12,524 nt of DNA, taken from the NCBI GenBank assembly GCA_030428825.1, contig JAUIEL010000126.1, positions 1 through 12,524 on the forward strand, given 5' to 3'. This stretch comes from a bacterium (lineage in GTDB: Bacteria; Planctomycetota; B15-G4; JADJEK01). Made by a program: the position numbers and the translations under genes. Shown here one piece after another: positions 1 to 7,461 of the stretch (positions are counted from its first letter, which is position 1; each line of letters begins with the position of its first letter). The notes below the pieces were generated by a model, which searched no databases, was not told the origin of the DNA, and saw only the letters and a list, made by a program, of their open reading frames with translations.

Positions 1-2
1 CC

Positions 3-830
3 GGTCCGTCCGACGCCACGGTCCGCTTCCCGTCGCCGAAGCCGCGGGGCGACCGCCGGAACGACACGGTCGTCCTCGAGTGGTACCGCGCCGTGCGGTC
101 GGAGGAGGAGGGGCCCGCGCCCGCGATGCTCGTCCTGCACATCCTGAACGGGAAGATGCGGGTGGCGCGCTCGGTCGCCCAGGCGTTCCGGCTGAACGGG
201 ATCCACGCGTTCGTCATGCACATGCCGGACTACGGCGAGCGGGGCGACGCGCGGTACCGGCTGAAGGTCGAGCGGTTCGAGCAGCGGACCTGGCAGGCGG
301 TCGCCGACGCGCGGCGCGCGCGGGACGTGATCGCGGCGCTCCCCGGCGTCGACGGCGAGCGCGTCGGTCTGCAGGGGACGAGCCTCGGCGCGTTCACCGG
401 CAGCCTCGTCGCGTCGGTCGACCGCGCGTTCGACCCGGTCTTCCTCGTCCTCGGGGGCGGGGACCTGCCGTCGATGTTCGAGTTCGGCCAGCGGGACACC
501 GCGAAGATCCGCGCCCAGTTCCTCCGGGCCGGCTTCGACCTCGACGCGCTGAAGGCGACGGTGCGGGCGGTCGATCCGGCGCGGCTCGCGCACCGGCTCG
601 ATCCGGCGCGGACCTGGCTCTGGTCGGCGGCGTCGGACCAGGTCGTCCCGCCGCGGAACGCCCGGGCGCTCGGCGAGGCGGCGGGCCTCGACGAGGAGCA
701 CCACCGCTGGATGCTCGGCGACCACTACACGTGCGCGCCGTACTTCCCGACGCTGCTGAAGCAGATGACCGGGATCGTGAAGGCGCCGCGGAGGGCGGAA
801 CCGGACGGAGACCCGGGCGACAGTTGGTAG
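3..830 (+). CDS. Alpha/beta hydrolase family protein, 5'-truncated by window edge
   Basis: The reading frame is open from base 3, with no stop before the edge, so the true start lies upstream; 275 residues are visible. The visible N-terminus carries FPSP and then an EWYR segment, as expected just before the core of a serine alpha/beta hydrolase. The nucleophile elbow is GTSLGA (Ser codon 381-383). The acid is probably the Asp of SDQVVPP (636-638) and the general base the His of GDHYT (723-725), so the triad is complete and in the usual order. No membrane segment or signal peptide is visible in the part present. The substrate is unknown; esterase, lipase or peptidase activity are all possible. 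The GTG at 93 is an internal codon, because homologous-looking sequence continues upstream of it. A glycosyltransferase follows 37 bases downstream on the same strand and may be co-transcribed. Confidence 0.85.
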   Translation, partial: GPSDATVRFPSPKPRGDRRNDTVVLEWYRAVRSEEEGPAPAMLVLHILNGKMRVARSVAQAFRLNGIHAFVMHMPDYGERGDARYRLKVERFEQRTWQAVADARRARDVIAALPGVDGERVGLQGTSLGAFTGSLVASVDRAFDPVFLVLGGGDLPSMFEFGQRDTAKIRAQFLRAGFDLDALKATVRAVDPARLAHRLDPARTWLWSAASDQVVPPRNARALGEAAGLDEEHHRWMLGDHYTCAPYFPTLLKQMTGIVKAPRRAEPDGDPGDSW

Positions 831-867
831 AAGGGGCGGCGCGTCCCGCTCCCCGCCGAGGTCCCCG

Positions 868-2514
868 TTGCCGAACCGTCGTCTCGACCGCCTGCTCCTC
901 GCGGTCGTCCTCCTCCTCTCCCTCGCGCTGAACCTGACCGGGATCGGGTATCAGCAGCCGAGCCATTGGGACCCGGCGGTCGACGGCGTCCACCCGACGC
1001 TGGCGCTCGACGCGTGGGAGAACCTGTTCGGCGAGCGGCACGTCGTCTCGCTGAAGTACCCGCGGACGCACGTGGCGCTGATGGGCGCGTGGGAGCGGGC
1101 GTGGCTCGTCCTCCGGTTCGGCGTCGACGGCGCGCGGGAACGCGCGGACGCGGTGATGGAGATCTACCGGTCCGCGCCGGCCACGCCGACGGTCGACGCG
1201 CGGGAGCGGTTCGCGTCCGAGCGGGAGACGCTCTCGGAGATGATCCTCGCGGGTCGGGTGCTGTCGGCGCTGTTCGGCGCGCTGGCCGTCGCCGGGGTGT
1301 TCCTCCTGACGCGCGAGCTGGCCGGCGCGGCGGCGGCCGGTCTGGCGGGGCTCGCCGTCGCGGTGGCGGACCCGCTCGTCTACTACGCGCACACCCTGAA
1401 CGTCGACGCTCCGTACGTCGGGTGGGCGATGCTGGCGCTGGCGCTCCTCGCGCGCGCCGTCCGGACCGGGGGCACGTGCGCGCTCGTCGGCTCGATCGTC
1501 GCCGCGACGCTCTCCGGCGCGACGAAGGACCAGGCGTTCGGCCTGTTCCTCCTCCTCGTCCCGGCGGCGGTCTTCCTCCTGCTCCGCCCGGGCGGCCTGG
1601 CGGTGGAGGGGCGGGCGCGCGTCCGACTCCGGACGATCGTCGCGGCCGGGGCGGCGGGGGCGATCCTCTATCCGCTGCTCCTCGGGCTGCCGTTCGATCC
1701 GGAGGGGGTCCGGACGCACTTCGAGCACATCTTCGGCGAGGGCGTGACGCCGTACCGGACGCACCCGGCCACGTTCGCGGGGCAGGTCGGTCTCCTCCAC
1801 GAGTCGCTGCTGCACCTCGCCGCCATGGTCGGTCTCCCGTGGCTCGTCCTCGGCGCGGCGGGAGCGCTGTTGCTGGTCGTGCGGGAGCCGCGGAAGGCGG
1901 CGCTCGTCGTCCTCCCCGCGGCGGCGTACCACGCCTCGTTCGTGGCGCCGATCGGATACGTCTACATGCGGTTCCTGCTGCCGGTGGCGGTGCTGCTGCC
2001 GATCCCGGCGGCGATGCTCGTCGTCGCCGCGGTCCGGGGCGCGAGGGGGCGGAGGCGATGGATCGCGGCGGCGGTCGCGGTCGCGGCCGTCCTCGCGCTG
2101 GCCCCGCGCATGCGGCAGTCGGTCCGGCTCGTCGAGCTCCTGCCGGCCGACCCGCGCGTCGAGGCGGCGCGCTGGCTGGACGAGACGGTCGGCGAAGGGG
2201 AGTCGATCCTCGCCCTCCTCGAGGTGCCGCTGCACAACCTCGAGCTGCCGCGCGACGCGGTGGTGCATCGGGTGCCGGCGCAGGCGCCGGTCCTCCCCGC
2301 GCTCGAGCGGCCGACCGACTGGTACGTCGTGTCGACGTTCGACCGGCACCGGTCCGCGGAGGAGCCGCGGCCGCCCGCCCCCGCGCCGCCCCCGTCGACG
2401 CACCTGTTCGGCCGGGAGTACGAGCTCGTGGAGGTGTTTCGCCCCGCGGCGGACCATCCGGTCCGGCGCGGGGCGACGTTCCAGCCGACGATCGGCGTCT
2501 ACCGGCGGCGCTGA
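868..2514 (+). CDS. GT-C membrane glycosyltransferase (GT39/PMT-like)
   Basis: This 548-residue polytopic inner-membrane protein probably transfers a sugar from a polyprenyl-phosphate donor, in the style of GT39 or ArnT enzymes; donor and acceptor cannot be told. The TTG start is supported by GAGG at 858-861 with 6 bases spacing, and by a first membrane helix at about residues 9-26. Next comes a loop with WDPAVDG (Asp35) where family members carry their catalytic acidic residue. Further hydrophobic helices lie at about 128-148, 153-170, 183-197, 205-238, 256-274, 315-338, 345-362, 366-390 and 397-413. Typical GT-C signatures are YYAHTLNVD (Asp180), the Lys of GATKDQ (220) and MRFLLPV near 367. 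Residues 427-548 form a soluble C-terminal part starting VEAARWLDE, with a Pro-rich linker (500-509) before FGREYELVEVF. The canonical DE pair of the first loop is not obvious. Confidence 0.82.
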   Translation: MPNRRLDRLLLAVVLLLSLALNLTGIGYQQPSHWDPAVDGVHPTLALDAWENLFGERHVVSLKYPRTHVALMGAWERAWLVLRFGVDGARERADAVMEIYRSAPATPTVDARERFASERETLSEMILAGRVLSALFGALAVAGVFLLTRELAGAAAAGLAGLAVAVADPLVYYAHTLNVDAPYVGWAMLALALLARAVRTGGTCALVGSIVAATLSGATKDQAFGLFLLLVPAAVFLLLRPGGLAVEGRARVRLRTIVAAGAAGAILYPLLLGLPFDPEGVRTHFEHIFGEGVTPYRTHPATFAGQVGLLHESLLHLAAMVGLPWLVLGAAGALLLVVREPRKAALVVLPAAAYHASFVAPIGYVYMRFLLPVAVLLPIPAAMLVVAAVRGARGRRRWIAAAVAVAAVLALAPRMRQSVRLVELLPADPRVEAARWLDETVGEGESILALLEVPLHNLELPRDAVVHRVPAQAPVLPALERPTDWYVVSTFDRHRSAEEPRPPAPAPPPSTHLFGREYELVEVFRPAADHPVRRGATFQPTIGVYRRR

Positions 2515-2555
2515 GCGGGGGGCGTCCGTGCGTCCCTCCCGCGCGCCGCGCGCGA
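2515..2555. other. Short convergent intergenic gap with GC hairpin
   Basis: These 41 bases separate the stop codons of the converging glycosyltransferase and AsmA-like genes. They contain a GCGCG-CCG-CGCGC stem-loop at 2541-2553. It has no T-tract on either strand, so it is only a weak candidate for a shared terminator, and it could simply reflect GC-rich low complexity. Confidence 0.25.
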
Positions 2556-3458
2556 TCAGCCGTCGTCCTTCTCCTTCTCCTTGTCGCCGCCGAGCAGACC
2601 GCCGAGCCCCTCCTTCAGGTCGTCGACGGCCTTCTTCCCCTCGTCCGCGATCCCCTCGACGCCCTTCTCGATCCCTTCCGTCAGTCCCTCGGCGGCCTTC
2701 TTCAGCTCGCCGGACATCTGGTCGACGGTCTGACGGACGTTCGCGAGCGCCTCCTTGGCGATCTCCCGGTCGAGCAGACCCTGGAGGTCGGTCGGGAGCG
2801 CGCCGGTCTTCGCGGTGGCGGCCATGATCGCGCCGAGGATCTGCTCGAACAGCTGGGGCAGGGTCACCGTCTCGCCGCCGCCGCCGATGTCCTTCAGCTC
2901 GAGCTTCGGGAGCTCGACCGTCGTCCCGGCGGAGAGGAGGACCGACTGCTTCAGGTGGACCTTCGCCCCGTCGATGGTCACCCGTCCGACCTTCAGCTTC
3001 TTCCCCGGCTTCCCGTCGTCCTCGGCGGCCGGCTCGGGCTCGGGCTTCGACTCGCCGGACGAGAGGGACTTCGCCCGCTCGTCGAGGTGGTCGAGCAGCG
3101 CGCCGAGGTTCGTGCCGCCGGTCGACAGCTCGAGCGTCAGCTCCGGCGACTCGATGTCGATGAACTCGACCTCGATCACGTCGCTCATCAGCGAGCCGAC
3201 GTCGGTCTTCACGCCGAGGTCGCCGACCCGGATCGCGTTCCCCTCGGAGAACCCCGGCGGGTTGGCGACGGTCAGTTCGTCCAGCCCGACCGATCCCCCG
3301 GTGATGCTCAGTCGCGCGTCACCGAGCGCGGTCTCGGACCCGAACGCCCAGGTCCCTCCGGTCTCCACGCCCTTTCGGATCGCCGTCCCGGCGAACATCC
3401 CGGCGCCGACGACGCCGGCGACGATCAGCAGGAGGAGCAGGATCAGCAGCTTCTTCAT
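2556..3458 (-). CDS. AsmA-like membrane-anchored protein
   Basis: The 300-residue product has an N-terminal transmembrane helix or uncleaved signal (about 3-25, starting MKKLLILLLLL) and then a beta-rich domain (about 38-112). That domain contains GSVGLDELTVANPPGF, VGDLGVKTD and VEFIDIESPELTLE, the pattern seen at the start of AsmA/DUF748-type envelope proteins. An acidic, Pro-rich linker (135-151) is followed by a second short beta segment (155-190) and then a predicted amphipathic helical tail (235-290) rich in Glu, Lys and Gly with a regular charge pattern, ending in a Lys/Asp/Glu tract. AsmA-family proteins act at the inner membrane facing the periplasm and are linked to outer-membrane homeostasis or lipid handling, but this one is much shorter than full AsmA. 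Its ATG overlaps the methyltransferase stop by 4 bases (ATGA), so it is probably translationally coupled. Family assignment is by pattern; function is inferred. Confidence 0.72.
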   Translation of the reverse strand: MKKLLILLLLLIVAGVVGAGMFAGTAIRKGVETGGTWAFGSETALGDARLSITGGSVGLDELTVANPPGFSEGNAIRVGDLGVKTDVGSLMSDVIEVEFIDIESPELTLELSTGGTNLGALLDHLDERAKSLSSGESKPEPEPAAEDDGKPGKKLKVGRVTIDGAKVHLKQSVLLSAGTTVELPKLELKDIGGGGETVTLPQLFEQILGAIMAATAKTGALPTDLQGLLDREIAKEALANVRQTVDQMSGELKKAAEGLTEGIEKGVEGIADEGKKAVDDLKEGLGGLLGGDKEKEKDDG

Positions 3459-4102
3459 CGTGAGGTCTCTCTGTCGTTCCGTCGCGCCACCAGCACGCCG
3501 TCCCGCACCGGGAGGAGCGTGGCCGTGAAGTCGGCGTGGCGCATGAGCCAGGTGTTGTGCTTCTTGATCGCCTTGGTGTCGGCGTCGCCGCCCGAGCGCG
3601 CGGCGCTGCCGCCCCAGAGCGCGTTGTCGGAGACCAGCAGCCCGCCGACCTTCAGCAGGTCGTGGCACCGCTCGGCGATCCGCGGGTAGTGGCGCTTGTC
3701 GCCGTCGTTGAAGACGAGGTCGAACGGGCCCTCGAGCGTCTCGATCAACGCCGACGCGTCCCCCTCCCGGACCTCGACGCGGTCCAGCAGTCCCGCGGCG
3801 CGGAGGTGCTCGCGGGCCCGCTCGGCGCGGTCGGGGTCGATCTCGAGCGACAGCACGCGCCCGTTCTCCCCGACCGCGCGGGCGAGCCACGCGGTCGAGT
3901 AGCCGATGCACGTGCCGATCTCGAGGACGCGCGCCGCGCCGGTCGTCCGGACGAGCAGCTCGAGCAGGCGACCGACCTGGCGGTCGATCAGCGGCAGTCC
4001 TCGTCGGCGCCCCTCGCGCTCCATGGCGCTCCACTCGGCGGCCGGGGCGGGGATCAGCCGGTCGAGGTACTTGTCGATGGTCGGGTCGAGGAGGTCGGAC
4101 AT
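3455..4102 (-). CDS. Class I SAM-dependent O-methyltransferase (CCoAOMT-like)
   Basis: The 215-residue protein matches the cation-dependent O-methyltransferase family (Methyltransf_3/24, caffeoyl-CoA OMT-like) in length and motif order. The SAM-binding loop is VLEIGTCIGYST (59-70), and the acidic ribose-binding position is in SLEIDP (Glu87, Asp89). FNDGDK (131-136) stands where the family has FIDADK, and SDNALW (158-163) gives the second Asp-Asn metal pair. Asp133, Asp159 and Asn160 fit the divalent-metal ligands. It would transfer a methyl group from SAM to a hydroxyl of a small, probably catechol-like molecule; the substrate is unknown. The start MSDLLDPTIDKYL resembles the family N-terminus, although no convincing Shine-Dalgarno precedes it. 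The gene lies 67 bases downstream of the DUF1570 gene and overlaps the next gene by 4 bases. Confidence 0.92.
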   Translation of the reverse strand: MSDLLDPTIDKYLDRLIPAPAAEWSAMEREGRRRGLPLIDRQVGRLLELLVRTTGAARVLEIGTCIGYSTAWLARAVGENGRVLSLEIDPDRAERAREHLRAAGLLDRVEVREGDASALIETLEGPFDLVFNDGDKRHYPRIAERCHDLLKVGGLLVSDNALWGGSAARSGGDADTKAIKKHNTWLMRHADFTATLLPVRDGVLVARRNDRETSR

Positions 4103-4169
4103 ACGCCGTGCGATCGTAGACGTTCCGACCCTCGGGCGGGACCCGGTTCCCGACTCCTCCCGCGGTCGA

Positions 4170-5513
4170 TCAGGGGGAGCGGCCGATCGCCCGGCGGACG
4201 AGGTCCCGCTCGCGCTCGCGGAGCTCGTCCGCGACGTCCGCCGGGACCCCGCGGAGCCTCAGCGTCCGTCGCACGAACCGGAGCGCCTCCTTCACGTCCC
4301 CTGACAGCGTGGCCGCGTCCGCGGCGACGATCAACGCCTCGTGCTTCCTCCCGACCGGCGCGCGGTCGGCGGCCCGTTCCGCCGCGGCGATCGCCCGGCG
4401 GGCGTCGTCCTCCCCCTGGGTCTCCTCGGCGAGCCGGAGCCACGAGACGGCGACCGACAGCGCGGCGTCGACGTCGTCCGTCCGGTCGGCCGCGAGGGCC
4501 TCGAACTCGGCCGCGGACGCGGCGTACTCCCCGAGCGCGTACATCGCCCGCGCGAGGGCACGACGGGCGCTCCGCGAGCGCGGGGTCGACCGGAGCGCGA
4601 CCGCGGCGTCCCCGCGCGCGGCGTGCGGGTCGCCGTCGTACAACGCCGCCCACGCCGAGCGGAGGGCGTCGGCGCGACGCGGGAGCGTCTCGTCGGTCAT
4701 CGCGGCCCGCCACGCCGGCGCCAGCGTCTCCAGGCGACGCCGGAACGCCTGCTGGTCCCACCGCCCCGACTCGACGCGTCGCACGACGGCGTCGAGGAAT
4801 GCGCGCGCCTCCGCGTCGTCGGAGTCGAGGAGGAAGAAGAGGAGGCCCCAAGACTGGGCGTAGAGGAGCGTCCGCGGCCAGGGAGAGACCTCCGCGCCGC
4901 CGATCCCGTAGAACTGGACCTCCTGCAGCTCCATCAGCTCGAACAGGGGGCACGTCTCCTCGCGCTCGATCGCCCGGACCAGGACCTCCAGGCGGTCGGC
5001 GTTCACCGCGTCGAGCACGTCCCCGAACGGATCGCGGGCGAGCCCCTCGACGACTCCGGCGAACCCCTCCTCGAACCAGCGCGGCGGGTTCTTCGCGTGC
5101 TGCAGCAGGACTTGGCGCGCGACCTGCCGGCGGAGCTGCGCGCGCGTCGCCGGGAGGCCGTCCGCCCACGCGGCGACCACCTCGCGGTCGCGCGGGTTGT
5201 AGTACGACCAGGGGCTGACGTCGGTGTTCCGGTCGCGCGTCCGGCGGCGGTGGTCCTCGAACCCCGACTCGTGGGCGAAGACGCGCAGCCGGAGGTCCTC
5301 GCGGCTCTTGCGCGTCAGCCCGAGCCGGTCGACCAGGGCGCGCGCCTCGCGCCGCGCGAACGCCGCCTCGGCGAGGATCTCCTCGTGCGCGTCCGCGGGG
5401 ACGTCGGTCCGCAACCGGACGTCTCCGCGGTCCACCTCGACCAGGCCGGGGCCGGGGTCGAGGGCGAGGGAGAGGAGGAGGGGGAGGGCCGGGGGGACGA
5501 GGCTCGGGATCAT
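4170..5513 (-). CDS. DUF1570/peptidase MA-like protein with degenerate zinc site and TPR-like tail
   Basis: The 447-residue protein has a short hydrophobic N-terminus (2-18), probably a signal peptide. The peptidase MA-like (DUF1570) part follows: LRLRVFAHESGF (75-85), then PPRWFEEGFA (143-152) with the conserved W..EG.A pattern and the Glu that would be the third zinc ligand, and YAQSWGLLFFLL (218-229). The zinc-binding HExxH expected about 14 residues before that Trp is RQVAR (129-133), so both His and the catalytic Glu are lost; no other HExxH is present. Residues 285-420 are helical with TPR-like periodicity (ALGEYAASAAEFEAL). It is probably a secreted or periplasmic, proteolytically inactive binding or scaffold protein (inference). 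The ATG at 5513 was chosen because the hydrophobic leader follows it; GGAGG lies about 14 bases upstream, which is too far to be ideal. The frame stays open upstream only as a shadow of the neighbouring gene. Confidence 0.78.
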   Translation of the reverse strand: MIPSLVPPALPLLLSLALDPGPGLVEVDRGDVRLRTDVPADAHEEILAEAAFARREARALVDRLGLTRKSREDLRLRVFAHESGFEDHRRRTRDRNTDVSPWSYYNPRDREVVAAWADGLPATRAQLRRQVARQVLLQHAKNPPRWFEEGFAGVVEGLARDPFGDVLDAVNADRLEVLVRAIEREETCPLFELMELQEVQFYGIGGAEVSPWPRTLLYAQSWGLLFFLLDSDDAEARAFLDAVVRRVESGRWDQQAFRRRLETLAPAWRAAMTDETLPRRADALRSAWAALYDGDPHAARGDAAVALRSTPRSRSARRALARAMYALGEYAASAAEFEALAADRTDDVDAALSVAVSWLRLAEETQGEDDARRAIAAAERAADRAPVGRKHEALIVAADAATLSGDVKEALRFVRRTLRLRGVPADVADELRERERDLVRRAIGRSP

Positions 5514-5555
5514 GCCCCGATCGTAGTCCTCCCGGGCGCCCTCCGCTCCAGGGTT

Positions 5556-5570
5556 CCCGGCGCGGCCGGG
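5556..5570 (-). terminator. Possible hairpin 3' of the FG-GAP protein gene
   Basis: CCCGGC and GCCGGG form a perfect 6-bp stem with a 3-base loop, beginning 6 bases beyond the stop codon of the FG-GAP protein gene. There is no U-run, so intrinsic termination is doubtful. It may only protect a 3' end within a polycistronic message. Confidence 0.25.
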
Positions 5571-5575
5571 GCGGC

Positions 5576-7339
5576 TCACGGGATCCGCGTGTTCTCCAGC
5601 AGGCGGTCGTCGATCGGGAACGTCGGCGTGAAGAACCCGCCGGTGTTGCAGATGTAGACGTCGTCGTCGCCGTCGAGGTCGAAGTCGGCGATCACGTGGT
5701 CCGCGGTGATGAAGATCCCGGTGGCGGAGAACGTCGGGTCGAGCGCGAAGACGCCGTGCGTGCCGCCCTGGGCGCCCCCCTGGTTCACGAAGAGCTGGTC
5801 CTCGCCGCCGGTCCCGGTGGGGCTCCCCGACGAGCCGTCGAAGTCGATGAACTCGTGCAGGAGGAAGAACGCGTCGAGGTCGCCGTCGAGGTCGACGTCG
5901 TCGAGGCGGACGCCGACGCGGAGCGCGATCTCCGACTCGTCGATCTGCGGGAACGACGCGTTGTCCTCGACGAAGACGCCGTTCCCCTGGTTCCGGTAGT
6001 AGTCGCCCGAGTTCGCCGACACGACCGAGACCGTCGAGTTGGCGACGATCAGGTCGAGCGCGCCGTCCCCGTCGACGTCGCCGAAGCGGGCGCCCTGGGT
6101 GTTGTCGGAGAAGAGCGGCTGGAGGTGCGTCGCGCTCACGTCGGTGAAGACGAGTCCGCCCTGATTCAAGAGGAGGACGTTCGGCTGGCCCGGGGTCCCG
6201 TCGATCAGCTGCGTGTCGGAGCGCCCGAAGAAGAGGTCGACGTCGCCGTCGTCGTCGACGTCGCCGGCGCAGACCGCGATGTTGAAGTCCGGACCGTTCC
6301 ACGCCGCGGCCTGGAACGCCGCGTCGATCGCGAAGGTCCCCTCGACGCCGCCCTGCTGCCGCCCCTGGTTCACGAGGAGCGTGTTCGGGACCGCCTGCTC
6401 GTTCGAGTGCACGCCGTCGGAGCCGTTCGCCAGGACGAGGTCGAGGTCGCCGTCGCAGTCGGCGTCGAACACGGCGACGTCCCGCGCGATCCCGGGCACG
6501 GCGGGGAACGCCGCGGTCTGGAACGAGATCCCGGCCCCGCCGCCGACGTTCCGGAGGAGGAGGTTCGGGAGGGGGGAGCCGCTCGAGGTCCCGGCGCCGC
6601 CGACGATGAACATGTCGACGTCGCCGTCGCCGTCGGCGTCGAACAGCTCGACGTTCGCGGCCTCGATCTGCGCCGCGAGCGGGAGCGCCGTGGCGGTGAC
6701 GTCGGTGAACGCGAACCCGCCGTCGTTCCGGAAGACGTGGACGCTCCCCGCCGGCCCGGTGATGACGACCAGGTCAGGGTCGCCGTCCCGGTCGAGGTCC
6801 TGCGCCGCGCCGACGAACGACGAGTGCGTCGCGCCGGCGGCCGGGACGTTCGCGGAGCGATCGACGTACGAGAAGGAGGGGGCGCCGGGGGCGACCGTCG
6901 TCGCCGCCACGTTCGTCGCCTCGAAGCCGCCGCCCGGCAGGACGGTGAGCGCCTGGGCGAAGAAGGTCGCCCCCTGGAGGGCCGCCTCGTTCGGCACGCC
7001 GGCGAGGGCGCGGAACCGTCCCGCGGCGTCGGTCGCGCCGCTCAGGACCAGCGTCGAGCCGCCGAGGACGCGCAGGAACGGGAGCGGGCCGCCGCCGTCC
7101 GCGTCGATCGAGCCGGCCGAGCCGTCGAGGAGGAGCAGGAACGGCGCCTGCGGCGAGCAGGTCCGGAGGTCGACGCCCGACGTCCCGCCCGGGGTCGCTG
7201 GGAGGAGCTCGAGGCGCGAGAAGCGGGGACCGTCGTCGCTCTCGCCGGCGGACGCGGTCGGGGCGGGAGCGGCGATCGACGCGACGAGCGCGGCGGCGGC
7301 GATCCGGGCGGGGAACGAACCGAGGATTCGATGGCTCAC
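5576..7339 (-). CDS. Secreted FG-GAP/VCBS repeat protein
   Basis: The 587-residue protein starts at GTG with GGAG 8 bases upstream. It has an Arg-containing N-terminus, an Ala-rich hydrophobic core (about 13-27) and a likely signal peptidase site after PTASA (31), so it is exported. Residues about 40-150 form a small beta domain ending in GATDAAGRFRALAGVPNEAA, of a kind common in surface proteins of planctomycetes and relatives. From 178 onward there are seven Asp-rich calcium-loop motifs of the DxDxDGDxD type, at about 181, 234, 292, 360, 421, 481 and 552. Each is followed by a hydrophobic strand and often by a LLxNQG or FTDV element, as in FG-GAP/VCBS propeller blades of integrin type. A calcium-binding seven-bladed propeller is the natural inference. 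The role is probably extracellular adhesion or ligand binding; no enzyme domain is seen. The gene heads a four-gene minus-strand run. Confidence 0.9.
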   Translation of the reverse strand: MSHRILGSFPARIAAAALVASIAAPAPTASAGESDDGPRFSRLELLPATPGGTSGVDLRTCSPQAPFLLLLDGSAGSIDADGGGPLPFLRVLGGSTLVLSGATDAAGRFRALAGVPNEAALQGATFFAQALTVLPGGGFEATNVAATTVAPGAPSFSYVDRSANVPAAGATHSSFVGAAQDLDRDGDPDLVVITGPAGSVHVFRNDGGFAFTDVTATALPLAAQIEAANVELFDADGDGDVDMFIVGGAGTSSGSPLPNLLLRNVGGGAGISFQTAAFPAVPGIARDVAVFDADCDGDLDLVLANGSDGVHSNEQAVPNTLLVNQGRQQGGVEGTFAIDAAFQAAAWNGPDFNIAVCAGDVDDDGDVDLFFGRSDTQLIDGTPGQPNVLLLNQGGLVFTDVSATHLQPLFSDNTQGARFGDVDGDGALDLIVANSTVSVVSANSGDYYRNQGNGVFVEDNASFPQIDESEIALRVGVRLDDVDLDGDLDAFFLLHEFIDFDGSSGSPTGTGGEDQLFVNQGGAQGGTHGVFALDPTFSATGIFITADHVIADFDLDGDDDVYICNTGGFFTPTFPIDDRLLENTRIP

Positions 7340-7436
7340 GGGATGGACTCCGGTTCAGGGGCCGGCGCGTTCCGTCGATGGGGAGGTTGCCGGCGGTGTC
7401 GATGCGTGTTCGAGTGTGGCGCCGCCCGTCGGCCGT

Positions 7437-7454
7437 GTGTCACATGAGTGTCAT
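7437..7454 (+). promoter_or_regulatory. Pho-box-like direct repeat, candidate response-regulator site
   Basis: GTGTCAC-ATGA-GTGTCAT is a 7-bp direct repeat with a 4-bp spacer, giving an 11-bp period. This is the architecture of PhoB/OmpR-family operators, and TGTCA is the invariant core of the PhoB half-site. It sits 88 bp before the start of a kinase/regulator operon whose regulator belongs to that family, so autoregulation is plausible. It could also serve the divergent FG-GAP gene. Binding is inferred only. Confidence 0.4.
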
Positions 7455-7461
7455 GGGGTAG

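Noticed and set aside
394..2457. 687-codon open frame on the minus strand across the hydrolase and glycosyltransferase genes.
   Set aside because: It reads as an Arg/Asp/Glu/Pro-rich low-complexity string with no domain, typical of antisense frames in very GC-rich DNA; the opposite strand encodes two recognisable families.
4137..4152. CGGGA/TCCCG hairpin between the DUF1570 and methyltransferase genes as a terminator.
   Set aside because: Only five base pairs and no T-tract; such stems are expected by chance at this GC content.
5514..6302. Upstream extension of the DUF1570 gene frame into the FG-GAP gene.
   Set aside because: The extension is an Arg-rich shadow of the FG-GAP coding sequence; the hydrophobic leader starts at the ATG at 5513.
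5696..7447. 583-codon plus-strand frame opposite the FG-GAP gene.
   Set aside because: It is a mirror of the repeated Asp codons (read as Val/Glu/Arg repeats); the minus strand has a signal peptide and seven calcium motifs.
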